A DNA stretch of 64,000 nucleotides from JANXQG01 sp964615095 (GCA_964615095.1 CAZTPX010000001.1:270663-334662), one strand, 5' to 3'; shown: positions 1 to 9,894, numbered from the stretch's first letter. A program made the numbers and translations. Notes: generated by a model from the letters alone, not told the origin.

Positions 1-2187
1 CCCTTGGGCTTGTATCTGCTGACGTTCGTGCTGGTCTTCGCCCAGCGGACGATCCTGCCGTTGAGGTGGATGCTCCGCTTGCAGCCACCGCTGGTTGTGG
101 CGGTGGCCGCCACATTGCTATGCACTGGCACGGGGCTGTTGGAAGTTGCCATTTTCGGGACGTTACACTTGGCAACCTTCTTCGTGACGGCGATGGTCTG
201 CCACGGCCAGTTGGCGGCCGACCGCCCGGCGCCCAGCCAATTGACCGAATTCTATCTTTGGATGTCGCTGGGTGGAGTTGTGGGTGGATTGTTCAACGCC
301 CTGGTGGCCCCCGTGATTTTCAAGAGCGTGCTGGAGTATCCGCTGATGATCGCCGCCGCCTGCCTGCTGCGGCCGCGCATCGTAGCAGGCACCGGGCACC
401 ATGCTTGTATGGTCGGTGTGCCGTCCGTCCTGCGGCTTCAGCCGCAGATTCCTCTTGCGGAAGCCGGCGGCTTCCGACTGACGGCACACGGAGTGTGCCT
501 GCTATTTTGGCGCGAACATCTGGCCTTGCCGGCCACGGCCCTGCTGCTCTGCCTGGTCGTGGCCTGGGGACTGCGCGGTGACAGCTTCCTCTCGGGCTGG
601 CGATTTACGGATAGCCCCACAATGCACGTGGCCGTGTTGGGCGTGGCGGCCTTCGCCACGTTCCTCCTCCGCCGCCGGCCGGCGGTGTTCGCGGCGGCGG
701 TGGCCGCGCTGGCCGCGATCAGCCTCTGGTCGTTGGAAACGGGCACGCGTTTGCGCTATGCCGACCGCAGTTTCTTCGGCATCCTCCGCGTGGAGCACGA
801 TCCCGTGTTGAACGTCAACCAGTTGCTCAACGGAACGACGATCCACGGTCAGCAGAGTCTGGCCGCCAGCCGGCGGCACGAACCCCAGAGCTATTATCAT
901 CGCACGGGGCCGTTGGGACGGATCTTCGAGATTCTCCGGCCCCGCCGGCCACTGGCTGAGGTGGGCATCCTGGGCCTGGGCGTGGGCGGAATCGCGGCCT
1001 ATGCCCAGCCGGGCGAGCGGTTCACGTTCTATGAAATCGACCCGGCCGTGGAACGCATCGCGCGGAACCCGGACTATTTCAGCTTCCTGACCGATTGCCG
1101 CGGCAAGGTGGATGTTATCCTGGGCGATGCGCGGCTTTCGCTCAAGTACGGACCCCAGCGAAATTATGATTTGCTGATCCTCGACGTCTTCAGCTCCGAC
1201 GCCGTGCCCGTTCACCTCATCACGCGCGAGGCCTTCGAGATCTATCGCAAGCGGTTGAATCCGGGCGGGATCCTGGTGGTCCATATGTCCAGCCGCTATT
1301 TCAACCTGGAGCCGGTCTTGGGTAATTTGGCGCGGGCCGCCGGGTTGACGGCGCGCCTCTGGCGGGATAACGAAACGGAAGTGCATTTGGGCAAGTTTGC
1401 CTCGGCTTGGGTCGTCATGGGCGAGGGGCCCGCGGCACTTGGCGCGCTGGTGGCCGACCGCCGCTGGCAGCCGCTGGCGTGCGACGCGGGACCGGTTTGG
1501 ACCGACGATTTCTCCAACGTCGCCGGGACCTTGCAGTGGCATTCGTCCGGGCTGCACCTGATCCCCGCCAAGTGGAATAAATTGAATCCGGCCGAAGCGC
1601 ATGCCTTGCTGGCCATGGCGCTTTTGGACGAAGCTCGCTACGACGAGGCCATCGAGCATTTTAAGGAGTCGCTGGCGATCGATCCGGACAACGCTCCCAA
1701 CCACTATGGGCTGGGGGTTGTCCTGGCCAAACAGGGACGGATGCCCGAAGCCATCGAGCATTACAAAGCGGCGTTGAGTCTCGATGCGAATCTTCCGGGT
1801 GCTCATTCCGACCTGGGCGTCGCCTTGGACCGCACGGGCGAGAAGGACGAGGCTCTCGAACATTTTCGCCAGGCTGTGGAGATTGCACCAGACTATGTCG
1901 ACGGCCTGCACAATCTCGGCAAAGCGCTCTTGGACCGCCGCCAATATGACGAGGGCGAGGACTGTTTTCGCAAGGCCGTGGCGCTCAAGCCCGGCAGCGC
2001 GAGGATCCGCTTCGACCTGGGCCTGGCCTTGGCGCGGCAGGAGTCACAGGCGAAGGTCGACGAGGCCCTGGGCGAGTTTCGCCGCGCGTTGCCGCTGGCC
2101 ATGGAGGAAGACGCCAAACTGGTCGAGTTGATCAAGGCCGAGATCCGCCGCTGCGAGAAATGGCCCTGGGGGGAAGAGAAGAAATAG
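1..2187 (+). CDS. Spermidine-synthase-like membrane protein with C-terminal TPR repeats (5' partial)
   Basis: The reading frame is open to the left edge, so the true start lies outside the window. The visible N-terminal third is hydrophobic (several membrane segments). It is followed by a class I SAM-methyltransferase fold of the spermidine synthase type: the glycine-rich GLGVGGIAAYAQPG, the acidic FYEIDP, and a GDAR and LLILDVFSSD segment. The last ~190 residues are about five TPR units (AEAHALLAMALLDEARYDEA and successors). Such fused SpeE-like/TPR membrane proteins occur in planctomycetes, but whether they make polyamines is unknown. Oddity: codons ~127-167 are supplied by an in-frame palindromic element (383-504) between membrane segments. 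The fold call is good; the substrate is not known. Confidence 0.8.
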   Translation, partial: PLGLYLLTFVLVFAQRTILPLRWMLRLQPPLVVAVAATLLCTGTGLLEVAIFGTLHLATFFVTAMVCHGQLAADRPAPSQLTEFYLWMSLGGVVGGLFNALVAPVIFKSVLEYPLMIAAACLLRPRIVAGTGHHACMVGVPSVLRLQPQIPLAEAGGFRLTAHGVCLLFWREHLALPATALLLCLVVAWGLRGDSFLSGWRFTDSPTMHVAVLGVAAFATFLLRRRPAVFAAAVAALAAISLWSLETGTRLRYADRSFFGILRVEHDPVLNVNQLLNGTTIHGQQSLAASRRHEPQSYYHRTGPLGRIFEILRPRRPLAEVGILGLGVGGIAAYAQPGERFTFYEIDPAVERIARNPDYFSFLTDCRGKVDVILGDARLSLKYGPQRNYDLLILDVFSSDAVPVHLITREAFEIYRKRLNPGGILVVHMSSRYFNLEPVLGNLARAAGLTARLWRDNETEVHLGKFASAWVVMGEGPAALGALVADRRWQPLACDAGPVWTDDFSNVAGTLQWHSSGLHLIPAKWNKLNPAEAHALLAMALLDEARYDEAIEHFKESLAIDPDNAPNHYGLGVVLAKQGRMPEAIEHYKAALSLDANLPGAHSDLGVALDRTGEKDEALEHFRQAVEIAPDYVDGLHNLGKALLDRRQYDEGEDCFRKAVALKPGSARIRFDLGLALARQESQAKVDEALGEFRRALPLAMEEDAKLVELIKAEIRRCEKWPWGEEKK
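383..504. repeat. Palindromic element inside coding sequence (terminal inverted repeats)
   Basis: The arms TAGCAGGCAC (383-392) and GTGCCTGCTA (495-504) are exact reverse complements. Between them lie shorter hairpins, including CTGCGGCTTCAGCCGCAG and a GGCACACGGAGTGTGCC palindrome. The element is read through by the spermidine-synthase-like frame. The GCACACGGAGTGTGC core recurs inside the large gene near 54.2 kb. Confidence 0.75.
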
Positions 2188-2319
2188 GTAAGCCGTTTCA
2201 GAAATAATGTCAGAGATAGGACTGTAGGGTGGGACTCGCCTGCGCAATAGTGGGCTGGTGGGGGGAATTTGATAGCGGGTTGAACGGTCTGGTTCTGTTC
2301 CCTAAGTGGCATCTGTAAC

Positions 2320-2487
2320 TCGTCGCGTAGCGACGCTATGATGGTAGCCGTGGGTTTCAACCCACGGTTGGGGATACCCGCAGATTTCCGTTCGTCGCGT
2401 AGCGACGGCTGAAGTCTCAGGCGTCGCTACGCGACGCAATATCCTTGGGCGTGTTCGTTGTCCGTGGGTTGAAACCCACGGCTACCG
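2320..2487. repeat. Composite palindromic repeat, copy 1 (GTCGCGTAGCGAC / CCGTGGGTTTCAACCCACGG family)
   Basis: This fills most of the 547-nt gap between the first gene and the alpha-2-macroglobulin gene. Two palindrome types alternate: CGTCGCGTAGCGACG (2321, 2393 and inverted at 2423) and CCGTGGGTTTCAACCCACGG, which reappears inverted as CCGTGGGTTGAAACCCACGG near 2462-2481. The left and right halves are inverted relative to each other. A second copy with the same order is at 56712-56895. No convincing gene was seen in 2188-2734. Confidence 0.85.
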
Positions 2488-2734
2488 TCAGCGGTCGCCG
2501 ACCATGCTGCGCACGGTGCCCGGACCAAGTCTGCCCGACAGCGAATGGAACAAAAACGAGATAAACCGCATGGCCTCGGTCAGGTCGATTTTGCGCCGGC
2601 CAGTCCCACCGTACGGCTTGCGTGTGGAACCGTGACATCATCTGTCAAGCAGACCAATAAAAGGAACTTCTTGGCCGCTGTAAGCGTCAGATTCCCGTTC
2701 CTGTGTAGTCTAAAACCAACCTGGAGCTTTAGCC

Positions 2735-5700
2735 GTGAAGACCTCATTCGTCCTTTCTGCGATTCTGACGAGCATTTTTCTGGGAGGACTGGCCATGTCA
2801 ACCGCCATGGGCGCCGAAGACGCAGGGCAGCGGCGGGAAAAGGCCCGCAAGGCCTTCCACGAAGGCAATTTCCGCGATGCCTACGAGGCCTTGCGGGGTC
2901 TGCTGCTGGATAAATCGGTCGTGCCGGCCACCCAGGACCTGAATGAAGCCGTGGCCTCGCTGCAGCGACTGAACCGCCTGGCAGAGACGGACGAACTGCT
3001 GGAAGTGGCCGTCAAGACGCACCAGGGCGATCGGGCGCGCTGGTGGTTCCTCTGGCACGTGGCCAACCAGTATCATCAGATTCAGCACCAGGGTTTCATC
3101 GTGGCGGGCAAGTTTTCCCGCGGGCCGCATCGCGGCGGCGGGCGGATGGTCAATACGCTCGATCGCGATCGGGTCCGCGCCCTGCAACTGATGGTCCAGG
3201 CCCTGCCCGACGCCCGCAAAGACAATGACCATGCCAAGGTGGCGCGCTATCTCCAGGCGATGGCCCAGATGTGGATGACCGGCCGCTATGGGCAGACCGA
3301 AGCCTGGCGGTTGCAGGCCAAGACCGATCTGGCGGTCCTGCCCGACTACGAAGATGGCTGGGGTTACTATTGGGGTGGCCGCGGCGGCCAGACGCAAGGC
3401 GCGCCGGTCGATGAGCAGGGCGCCCCGGTCTTCTACAGCGTGCCTAAGACGTTCGAAGCCGCCCAGAGCGACGGCCAGCGCTGGCGGTGGTGCCTGGAAC
3501 AGGCCATTGAGTTCAACCCCGCTTTGAAGAACGACATCCGCCTGTCGCTGGCCGATTTCCTCCATGACCAGTTCGGCGTGCAGACCATGGCCGCCTCGGG
3601 CTGGCGATTTGGCCGCGAAGCGAGCGACGATTCGCAGGAAGAGGAGCAGGGTGTTTTCGCCCTAACGTCGCTGGGCGAGGATGAAACGATCGCCCGCCTG
3701 GCGACCGGCATCAAACGCTTCAAGCTGCCGGAGGAGTTCAATTACATCTCCATCTACAAGCAGGTGGCTGACGATGCCGTCAAGAGCGATGTGGGAGCCT
3801 CGGCCTTGGAACGCCTGGCCCGCATCTTCGAGAACCGCAGGCAATATCCCAAGGCGGCCGACTACTGGCGGCGGTTGATCCAGGCCTATCCCGACGCCAA
3901 GCAAGTCAAGGACTGGCAACGGCAACTCGAACAGATCGAGTCCAACTGGGGCCGCTTCGAGCCGGTCATGACGCAGCCGGCGGGCCAGGGGGCGACGGTC
4001 GAGTATCGATTCCGCAACGGCACGGCCGTCGAGTTGGAGGCCCACGAGATCAAGGTCTCCAAGCTGTTGGACGACGTGAAGGCCTACATCAAGGGCCGCC
4101 CCCAGCAACTGGACTGGCAGAAGATGAATCTCGGCGACCTGGGCTATCGCCTGGTGATCGAGAACCAAAAGGAATACCTGGGCGAGAAGGTCGCCTCATG
4201 GCGGATGGAGATCAAGCCGCGTCCGCAACATTTCGACAAGCGGGTGACGGTCGCCACGCCGCTGCAAAAAGCGGGGGCCTATCTGGTCAAGGCCCAGATG
4301 GTTGGCGGCAACACCAGCTATGTCATTCTCTGGCTCAACGACACGTCCATTGCCAAGAAGGCGCTGGACCAGAAGGCCTGGTACTTTGTGGCCGACGCCG
4401 TGACGGGCGCGCCCGTGCCCAAAGCCAATGTCGAGTTCTTCGGCTGGCAGCAGCGCTGGCAGGCCCCCAACCGCGTCGAGATCCTGGTCAAGGATTTCGC
4501 CGAGTTCACCGACGCCGAGGGCCAACTCATCATGGACGCGGGCAAGCAGCCGGGCGACTACCAGTGGCTGATCATCGCCACGACGCCCCAAGGACGCCTG
4601 GCCTACCTGGGGTTCACCGGCGTCTGGTACGCGAATCGCTACGACGCCACCTACAACGAGACCAAGGTCTACACCATCACCGACCGGCCCGTCTATCGCC
4701 CCGACCAGCCGGTGAAATACAAGTTCTGGGTTGACTATGCCAAGTACGATCTGTCGGAAGAGGCCTCGGCCTTCGCCGGCCACTCGTTCCTGTTGGAAAT
4801 CCATAATCCCAAGGGCGAGAAGGTCCTGGCGGAAACGAAGAAGGCCGACCAGTACGGCGGATTCGACGGCCAGTGGAAAGTGCCGGCCGACGCCACGCTG
4901 GGCGTTTACAGCGTGATCATCAAGCGACAGGGTATTATGTCGGCACTAATGAACTCCAACGAGACGCTGGGCGGCGGCACGTTCCGCGTGGAGGAGTACA
5001 AGAAGCCGGAATTCGAGGTGACGGTCGACGCCCCCGCCGAGCCGGTCATGCTGGGCGAGAAGATCGAAGCCAAGATCACGGCCAAGTATTACTTCGGTTC
5101 GCCGGTGACCAAGGCCAAGGTGAAATACAAGATCGAGCGCACCGCGGCCGACGAGCGCTGGTATCCGCCCGCCCCCTGGGATTGGCTGTACGGCGAGGGC
5201 TACTGGTGGTTTGCCTGCGATTACGACTGGTATCCCGGCTGGCACAGGTGGGGCTGCTGGCGGCCGGTCCCCTTCTGGTGGCCCCGGGCACAGTTGCCGC
5301 CGGAACTGGTTGCCGAGCGGGAAGTGGAGATCGGGGCCGACGGCACGGTGAAGGTCGAGATCGACACCGCCGTCGCCAAGGCGATCCACGGCGACCAGGA
5401 CCATCGCTACTCGATCACGGCCGAAGTGGTCGACGCCTCGCGGCGGACGATTGTCGGCTCGGGCAACGTACTGGTCGCGCGCAGGCCGTTCGCGGTCCAT
5501 GCCTGGGTCGATCGCGGCTATTACCGCGTGGGCGATACGATCCATGCCGGCCTGGCCGCCCGCCGGCTCGACGGCAAGCCGGTCGAGGGCCGCGGCGAAT
5601 TGACGCTCTTGAAAATTTCCTACAAGCAGGGCAAGCTGTTGGAAACGCCCGTGCAGACCTGGAAGCTCGACACCAACGCCGAGGGCCAAGCCCAGCAGCA

Positions 5701-8700
5701 GTTGACGGCCAGCCGGGCGGGCCAATACCGGCTTTCCTACAAAGTCACCGACCGCGTCTCCCCTCGCCCGCCTGCTGTACTCAGCAGGATGGGAGAGGGG
5801 ACGAAAGGCCCTCACCCTAACCCTCTCCCGGAGGGAGAGGGGACGCATACGATCGAAGGCGGCTATGTCTTTACGATCATCGGTGAGGGGTTCGACAGCG
5901 CCCAGTTCCGCTTCAATCACCTGGAGCTTGTGCCCGACAAGGCCGACTATGCCCCCGGCGACAAGGTGAAGCTGCAAATCAACACCGATCGAACCGACAG
6001 CACGGTGTTGTTGTTTGCGCGGCCGACCAACGGTGTGTACTTGAAGCCGACGTTGATTCACCTGGACGGCAAGAGCACGGTCCGCGAGATCGAGGTCGTG
6101 AAGCGCGACATGCCCAACTTCTTCGTCGAGGCGGTTACCATCGCCGACGGCCGCGTCTACACGGAAACCCGCGAGATCGTCGTCCCGCCGGAGAACCGCG
6201 TGTTGAATATCGACGTCAAGCCGCTAGCGCAACGTGGTGCAGGCGTCCCGCCTGCTGGTAAAGAAGACGTTGCGACTGCGGCTGGCGCTAAGTTCGAGCC
6301 CGCCACCGAGTTCAAACCGGGCCAGAAGGCCAAGGTGCAGCTCAAACTGACCGACTATGCCGGCAAGCCGTTTGTGGGTTCGACCGTGATTGCCATCTAC
6401 GACAAGTCGATCGAGTACATCTCCGGCGGCTCGAACGTGCCGGAAATCAAGGAATTCTTTTGGAAGTGGCGGCGCTCTCACAACCCGGCCACGGAATCGA
6501 ACCTGGGCGGTTACTTTGGCAACATCGTGCCCCGCAATGCGCTGCCCATGAACGATCTGGGCGTTTTTGGCGGTAGCGTGGCCGAGGATCCCAACGCGCC
6601 CGCCGCCAATGACGCCGACGAGGGCGGGCAGGGCGGGCCGGGCGGAATGGGCGGAGGCGGCGGAATGATGCTGGGCGGGTTCGCCGGCGGCAAAGGTGCG
6701 ATGCAAAACCGGGGAGTCATGGAGGCGGAAAGCGCGGCGGCACCCATGGATGCCATGGCGGCAGTCCCCATGGCGCTTGCACCGATGAAAAAATCCCCCG
6801 CCCCCACACCTGCTGGCCAGCCGCTTCCCATGGTCCAGCCCACCCTGCGCACGAAGTTCGCTGACACGGCCCTCTGGGTCGGCCAACTCACGACCGCCAG
6901 CAACGGCACAGCGGAGGTCGAGTTGAACATGCCCGAGAACCTCACTACCTGGCGGATCAAAGTTTGGGGCATGGGCTTCGGCACGCGCGTGGGCCAGGGC
7001 CAGACCGACGTCGTCACCCGCAAGGACCTGATCGTGCGACTGGAGGCCCCGCGGTTCTTCGTCCAGACCGATGAAGTCGTGCTCTCGGCCGTCGTGCATA
7101 ACTATCTGAAGACGGGCAAGAAAGTCGAAGTCTCGTGCGAGGAAACGGGCCGCAACGGATCAGCCCGCTTGCAGCCGATCCTGGAGAAGTCCGAGTCGCC
7201 GATATTCCCGCCCGGCGATCCGTGGACCCGAACATCTCAGGTCGAGGTTCCGGCCGGCGGCGAAGCCCGCGTCGATTGGCGCGTCCATGTGCTCGACGAA
7301 GGACAGGCCACGATCCGCATGAAGGCCCTCACGGATGAAGAGTCCGACGCCATGGAGCAGAAGTTCCCTTGCTACATCCACGGCATGTTGAAGATGGAGG
7401 CCCGCAGCGGCGTGATCCGCGGCAAGCAAATGCAAGGCGCAATGACGTTCGACGTGCCGGAGAAGCGGCGGCCCACGCAGTCGCGGCTAGAGGTTCGTTA
7501 CTCGCCCACGCTGGCTGGGGCCATGGTCGACGCGCTGCCCTACCTGGTCGATTATCCCTACGGTTGCACCGAGCAGACCCTCAACCGCTTCCTGCCCACA
7601 GTCATCACGCAGAAAGTGCTCCTGGGCATGAAGCTCAACCTGGCCGAGATCCACAAGAAGCGCACGAACCTCAACGCCCAGGAGATCGGCGACGACAGCG
7701 AGCGGGCCAAGCAGTGGAAGCGTTACGACCGCAACCCAGTCTTCGACGAGGACGAGGTCCGCCGCATGGTCAAGGACGGCGTCAACCGCCTCACCGAAAT
7801 GCAACTCAGCGACGGCGGCTGGGGCTGGTTCTCCGGCTTCGGCGAGTACTCGTCGCCGCATACCACGGCCCTGGTGGTCCACGGCCTGCAGGTGGCCAAG
7901 TCCAACGACGTGGCGCTGGTGCCCGGCATGCTCGAAAAAGGAGTCGAGTGGTTGCGCCGCTACCAGGACGAGCAGGTCCAGTGGCTGAAGAATGCGGCCA
8001 TCGAGAAGAAGCCCGACGGTCTCCGCTGGAAGGAACATGCCGACGAGCAGGACGCCTTCGATGACATGATCCTCGTCGCCGCCGGCGTGAAGAACGCCGA
8101 GATGCGGGATTTCCTCTATCGCGACCGCACGAAGATCGCCGTCTACGGCCTGGCCATGTTCGGCATCGCCTTGCAGCAGGAAGCGGAGAAGGAAAAACTG
8201 GCCATGGTCATGCAGAACATCAACCAGTACGTGCAACAGGACAACGAGAACCAGACTGCCTGGCTCAATCTGCCGGAAGGCTGTTGGTGGTACTGGTACG
8301 GCAGCGAGTACGAGGCCGAGGCCTATTACCTGAAGCTCCTCTGCCGCAGCGAGCCCAAGGGCGAACTGGCCTCGCGGCTGGTCAAGTACCTGCTCAATAA
8401 CCGCAAGAACGCCAGCTATTGGAACTCGACCCGCGACACGGCCATCGTGGTCGAGGCCATGGCCGAGTACGTCAAGGCCAGCGGCGAGTCGCGGCCGGAA
8501 ATGACTGTCGAGGTCTTCTACGACGGCAAGCAGCAGAAGGCCGTGGAGATCACGCCGCAGACCGTATTCTCCTTCGACAACAAGTTTGTCCTCGAGGGCG
8601 AGGCCGTCACGGCCGGCAAACACGAGGTCGTACTCAAGCGAACGGGCGCCGGGCCGCTCTACTACAACGGATACCAGACGAACTTCACCCTGGAGGATTT

Positions 8701-9190
8701 CATCACCAAGGCCGGGCTGGAGATCAAGGTCCAGCGCAAGTACTACAAGCTCGTCAAGGTTGACAAGTCGATCGGCGCCGCCGGCAGCCGGGGGCAGGTC
8801 GTGCGGCAGAAGGTCGAGAAGTACGACCGCCGGGAGTTGGAGAACCTGGCCACGCTCACCAGCGGCGACCTCGTGGAGATCGAGTTGGAGATCGACAGCA
8901 AGAACGACTACGAGTACCTGGTCTTCGAGGACATGAAGCCCGCCGGATTCGAGCCGGTCGATCAGCAGGGCGGCTACACGGGCAACGACCTGGGGGCCTA
9001 TGTCGAGTATCGCGACAACCGCGTGGTGTTCTTCGCCCGGACCTTGGCCCGCGGCAAGCATAGCGTGGCTTATCGCATGCGGGCCGAGACGCCCGGGCGG
9101 TTTAGCGCCTTGCCCACGCGGGCCTGGGCCATGTACGCGCCGGAATTGAAAGCGAACTCCGACGAGATCAAGCTGAAGGTGAAGGATTGA
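2735..9190 (+). CDS. Giant bacterial alpha-2-macroglobulin family protein with thioester
   Basis: This is a secreted or periplasmic protease-trapping type protein of 2151 residues, starting at GTG 2735 with a signal peptide (MKTSFVLSAILTSIFLGGLA). The first ~400 residues look helical (TPR-like). They are followed by macroglobulin beta domains (NETKVYTITDRPVYRPDQPV) and a Gly/Met-rich low-complexity bait-like stretch (about residues 1285-1320). The alpha-2-macroglobulin core segment then begins with LWVGQLTTASNGTAEVELNM. The thioester motif GCTEQ is at residues 1610-1614, within a terpenoid-cyclase-like toroid, which implies covalent trapping of attacking proteases. It is longer than the E. 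coli proteins (~1650). Two short repeat-derived stretches lie in frame at about residues 1007-1037 and 1164-1180. The gene ends convergently with the PAP2 gene, overlapping by 23 nt. The family call is firm; the role is inferred. Confidence 0.93.
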   Translation: MKTSFVLSAILTSIFLGGLAMSTAMGAEDAGQRREKARKAFHEGNFRDAYEALRGLLLDKSVVPATQDLNEAVASLQRLNRLAETDELLEVAVKTHQGDRARWWFLWHVANQYHQIQHQGFIVAGKFSRGPHRGGGRMVNTLDRDRVRALQLMVQALPDARKDNDHAKVARYLQAMAQMWMTGRYGQTEAWRLQAKTDLAVLPDYEDGWGYYWGGRGGQTQGAPVDEQGAPVFYSVPKTFEAAQSDGQRWRWCLEQAIEFNPALKNDIRLSLADFLHDQFGVQTMAASGWRFGREASDDSQEEEQGVFALTSLGEDETIARLATGIKRFKLPEEFNYISIYKQVADDAVKSDVGASALERLARIFENRRQYPKAADYWRRLIQAYPDAKQVKDWQRQLEQIESNWGRFEPVMTQPAGQGATVEYRFRNGTAVELEAHEIKVSKLLDDVKAYIKGRPQQLDWQKMNLGDLGYRLVIENQKEYLGEKVASWRMEIKPRPQHFDKRVTVATPLQKAGAYLVKAQMVGGNTSYVILWLNDTSIAKKALDQKAWYFVADAVTGAPVPKANVEFFGWQQRWQAPNRVEILVKDFAEFTDAEGQLIMDAGKQPGDYQWLIIATTPQGRLAYLGFTGVWYANRYDATYNETKVYTITDRPVYRPDQPVKYKFWVDYAKYDLSEEASAFAGHSFLLEIHNPKGEKVLAETKKADQYGGFDGQWKVPADATLGVYSVIIKRQGIMSALMNSNETLGGGTFRVEEYKKPEFEVTVDAPAEPVMLGEKIEAKITAKYYFGSPVTKAKVKYKIERTAADERWYPPAPWDWLYGEGYWWFACDYDWYPGWHRWGCWRPVPFWWPRAQLPPELVAEREVEIGADGTVKVEIDTAVAKAIHGDQDHRYSITAEVVDASRRTIVGSGNVLVARRPFAVHAWVDRGYYRVGDTIHAGLAARRLDGKPVEGRGELTLLKISYKQGKLLETPVQTWKLDTNAEGQAQQQLTASRAGQYRLSYKVTDRVSPRPPAVLSRMGEGTKGPHPNPLPEGEGTHTIEGGYVFTIIGEGFDSAQFRFNHLELVPDKADYAPGDKVKLQINTDRTDSTVLLFARPTNGVYLKPTLIHLDGKSTVREIEVVKRDMPNFFVEAVTIADGRVYTETREIVVPPENRVLNIDVKPLAQRGAGVPPAGKEDVATAAGAKFEPATEFKPGQKAKVQLKLTDYAGKPFVGSTVIAIYDKSIEYISGGSNVPEIKEFFWKWRRSHNPATESNLGGYFGNIVPRNALPMNDLGVFGGSVAEDPNAPAANDADEGGQGGPGGMGGGGGMMLGGFAGGKGAMQNRGVMEAESAAAPMDAMAAVPMALAPMKKSPAPTPAGQPLPMVQPTLRTKFADTALWVGQLTTASNGTAEVELNMPENLTTWRIKVWGMGFGTRVGQGQTDVVTRKDLIVRLEAPRFFVQTDEVVLSAVVHNYLKTGKKVEVSCEETGRNGSARLQPILEKSESPIFPPGDPWTRTSQVEVPAGGEARVDWRVHVLDEGQATIRMKALTDEESDAMEQKFPCYIHGMLKMEARSGVIRGKQMQGAMTFDVPEKRRPTQSRLEVRYSPTLAGAMVDALPYLVDYPYGCTEQTLNRFLPTVITQKVLLGMKLNLAEIHKKRTNLNAQEIGDDSERAKQWKRYDRNPVFDEDEVRRMVKDGVNRLTEMQLSDGGWGWFSGFGEYSSPHTTALVVHGLQVAKSNDVALVPGMLEKGVEWLRRYQDEQVQWLKNAAIEKKPDGLRWKEHADEQDAFDDMILVAAGVKNAEMRDFLYRDRTKIAVYGLAMFGIALQQEAEKEKLAMVMQNINQYVQQDNENQTAWLNLPEGCWWYWYGSEYEAEAYYLKLLCRSEPKGELASRLVKYLLNNRKNASYWNSTRDTAIVVEAMAEYVKASGESRPEMTVEVFYDGKQQKAVEITPQTVFSFDNKFVLEGEAVTAGKHEVVLKRTGAGPLYYNGYQTNFTLEDFITKAGLEIKVQRKYYKLVKVDKSIGAAGSRGQVVRQKVEKYDRRELENLATLTSGDLVEIELEIDSKNDYEYLVFEDMKPAGFEPVDQQGGYTGNDLGAYVEYRDNRVVFFARTLARGKHSVAYRMRAETPGRFSALPTRAWAMYAPELKANSDEIKLKVKD
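5757..5845. repeat. In-frame repeat of the CCCTCACCCTAACCCTCTCCC family inside the macroglobulin gene
   Basis: A TCTCCCCTCGCCC start, a GGGAGAGGGGACG middle and CCCTCACCCTAACCCTCTCC followed by GGAGGGAGAGGGGACG form stacked hairpins. The same motif occurs intergenically near 23505 (inverted), near 10777 and near 59307. Its translation (a PHPNPLPEGEG stretch) is unlike the surrounding beta-domain sequence. Confidence 0.8.
6228..6274. repeat. Short in-frame palindromic element inside the macroglobulin gene
   Basis: The arms CGCAACGT (6228-6235) and ACGTTGCG (6267-6274) flank an inner hairpin GCAGGCGTCCCGCCTGC. It encodes a Gly/Pro/Ala-rich segment (RGAGVPPAGK) at about residue 1170, between macroglobulin domains. 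Confidence 0.6.
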
Positions 9191-9818
9191 TCGGCGCCAA
9201 ACCGAAGATCCGGATCGCGCAGAGTCCCGTGGTCGAGCCCAACATTGCGCCGGCGATCACGTCGCCGAGATAATGAAAATTCAGCCCGACTAGGGCCAGG
9301 CAGACCATTCCGGCCGCCGCCACGTACAGCCCGCGCCAGCGTGGCTGACAGATCCAGAGGATCGAGACCACGGCGAAAGCGACGGCGGCATGTCCGGAGG
9401 GAAATGAGGCGTAAGCCTTGTCGAAGCAGAAGAAGTGAAAGCCGTAGACGCCATCGGAGATCAACGAGGGATTGTTCTTGATCCAGTTCTCCGGCCAACT
9501 ACGGCCGAACAGCCCTTTGAGCAAGTCTTTCAGGATCTCCGTCGCTACCAGGTTCGCCGCGATTACCAGGAGCAGTCTCTGAAGGTATCCGCCCGGCCGC
9601 CAGATCCGCCACGCCACAACGCCGGCCATGCCCGCGATCGCGCAGTAGGCCAGCCCAGCAGAAGCGCGCTCTGGCCAGCGCAGGAACTCGTCCGGGTAGA
9701 ACCGGTGCGTATGCAAGAACCAGGCCAGCGGCCGATCGACAAAAAAGTAGCACAGGACAACCAGCACGCTGCCTGCGAGCAGTGCCAGGATGAGATGCCT
9801 TGTTGAGTTGGTGCTCAT
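9168..9818 (-). CDS. PAP2-family membrane phosphatase
   Basis: This is a type 2 phosphatidic acid phosphatase-like integral membrane enzyme that probably dephosphorylates a lipid phosphate or undecaprenyl diphosphate. The start was placed at ATG 9818 (MSTNSTRHLILALLAG), just before the first membrane segment; longer in-frame starts reach 9938 but run through repeat DNA. Conserved pieces are KGLFGRSWP (motif 1, with W replacing the usual R before P), PSGHAAVAFA (motif 2) and NFHYLGDVIAG (motif 3, with the catalytic His and Asp). About 216 residues with about five or six membrane helices. The substrate cannot be told from sequence. The 3' end overlaps the macroglobulin gene on the opposite strand. 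Confidence 0.85.
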   Translation of the reverse strand: MSTNSTRHLILALLAGSVLVVLCYFFVDRPLAWFLHTHRFYPDEFLRWPERASAGLAYCAIAGMAGVVAWRIWRPGGYLQRLLLVIAANLVATEILKDLLKGLFGRSWPENWIKNNPSLISDGVYGFHFFCFDKAYASFPSGHAAVAFAVVSILWICQPRWRGLYVAAAGMVCLALVGLNFHYLGDVIAGAMLGSTTGLCAIRIFGLAPINPSPSA

Positions 9819-9894
9819 TGCCACGCCGTTCCATGAATAATCTGGGATTGGGCAATCTACTTTACCGGCCACGGCCAGGGTAGGCAACGACCTA

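Noticed and set aside
502..1944. 480-codon minus-strand open frame opposite the first gene
   Set aside because: Shadow frame in high-GC DNA; the plus strand has methyltransferase and TPR motifs, and the shadow product has no recognisable fold.
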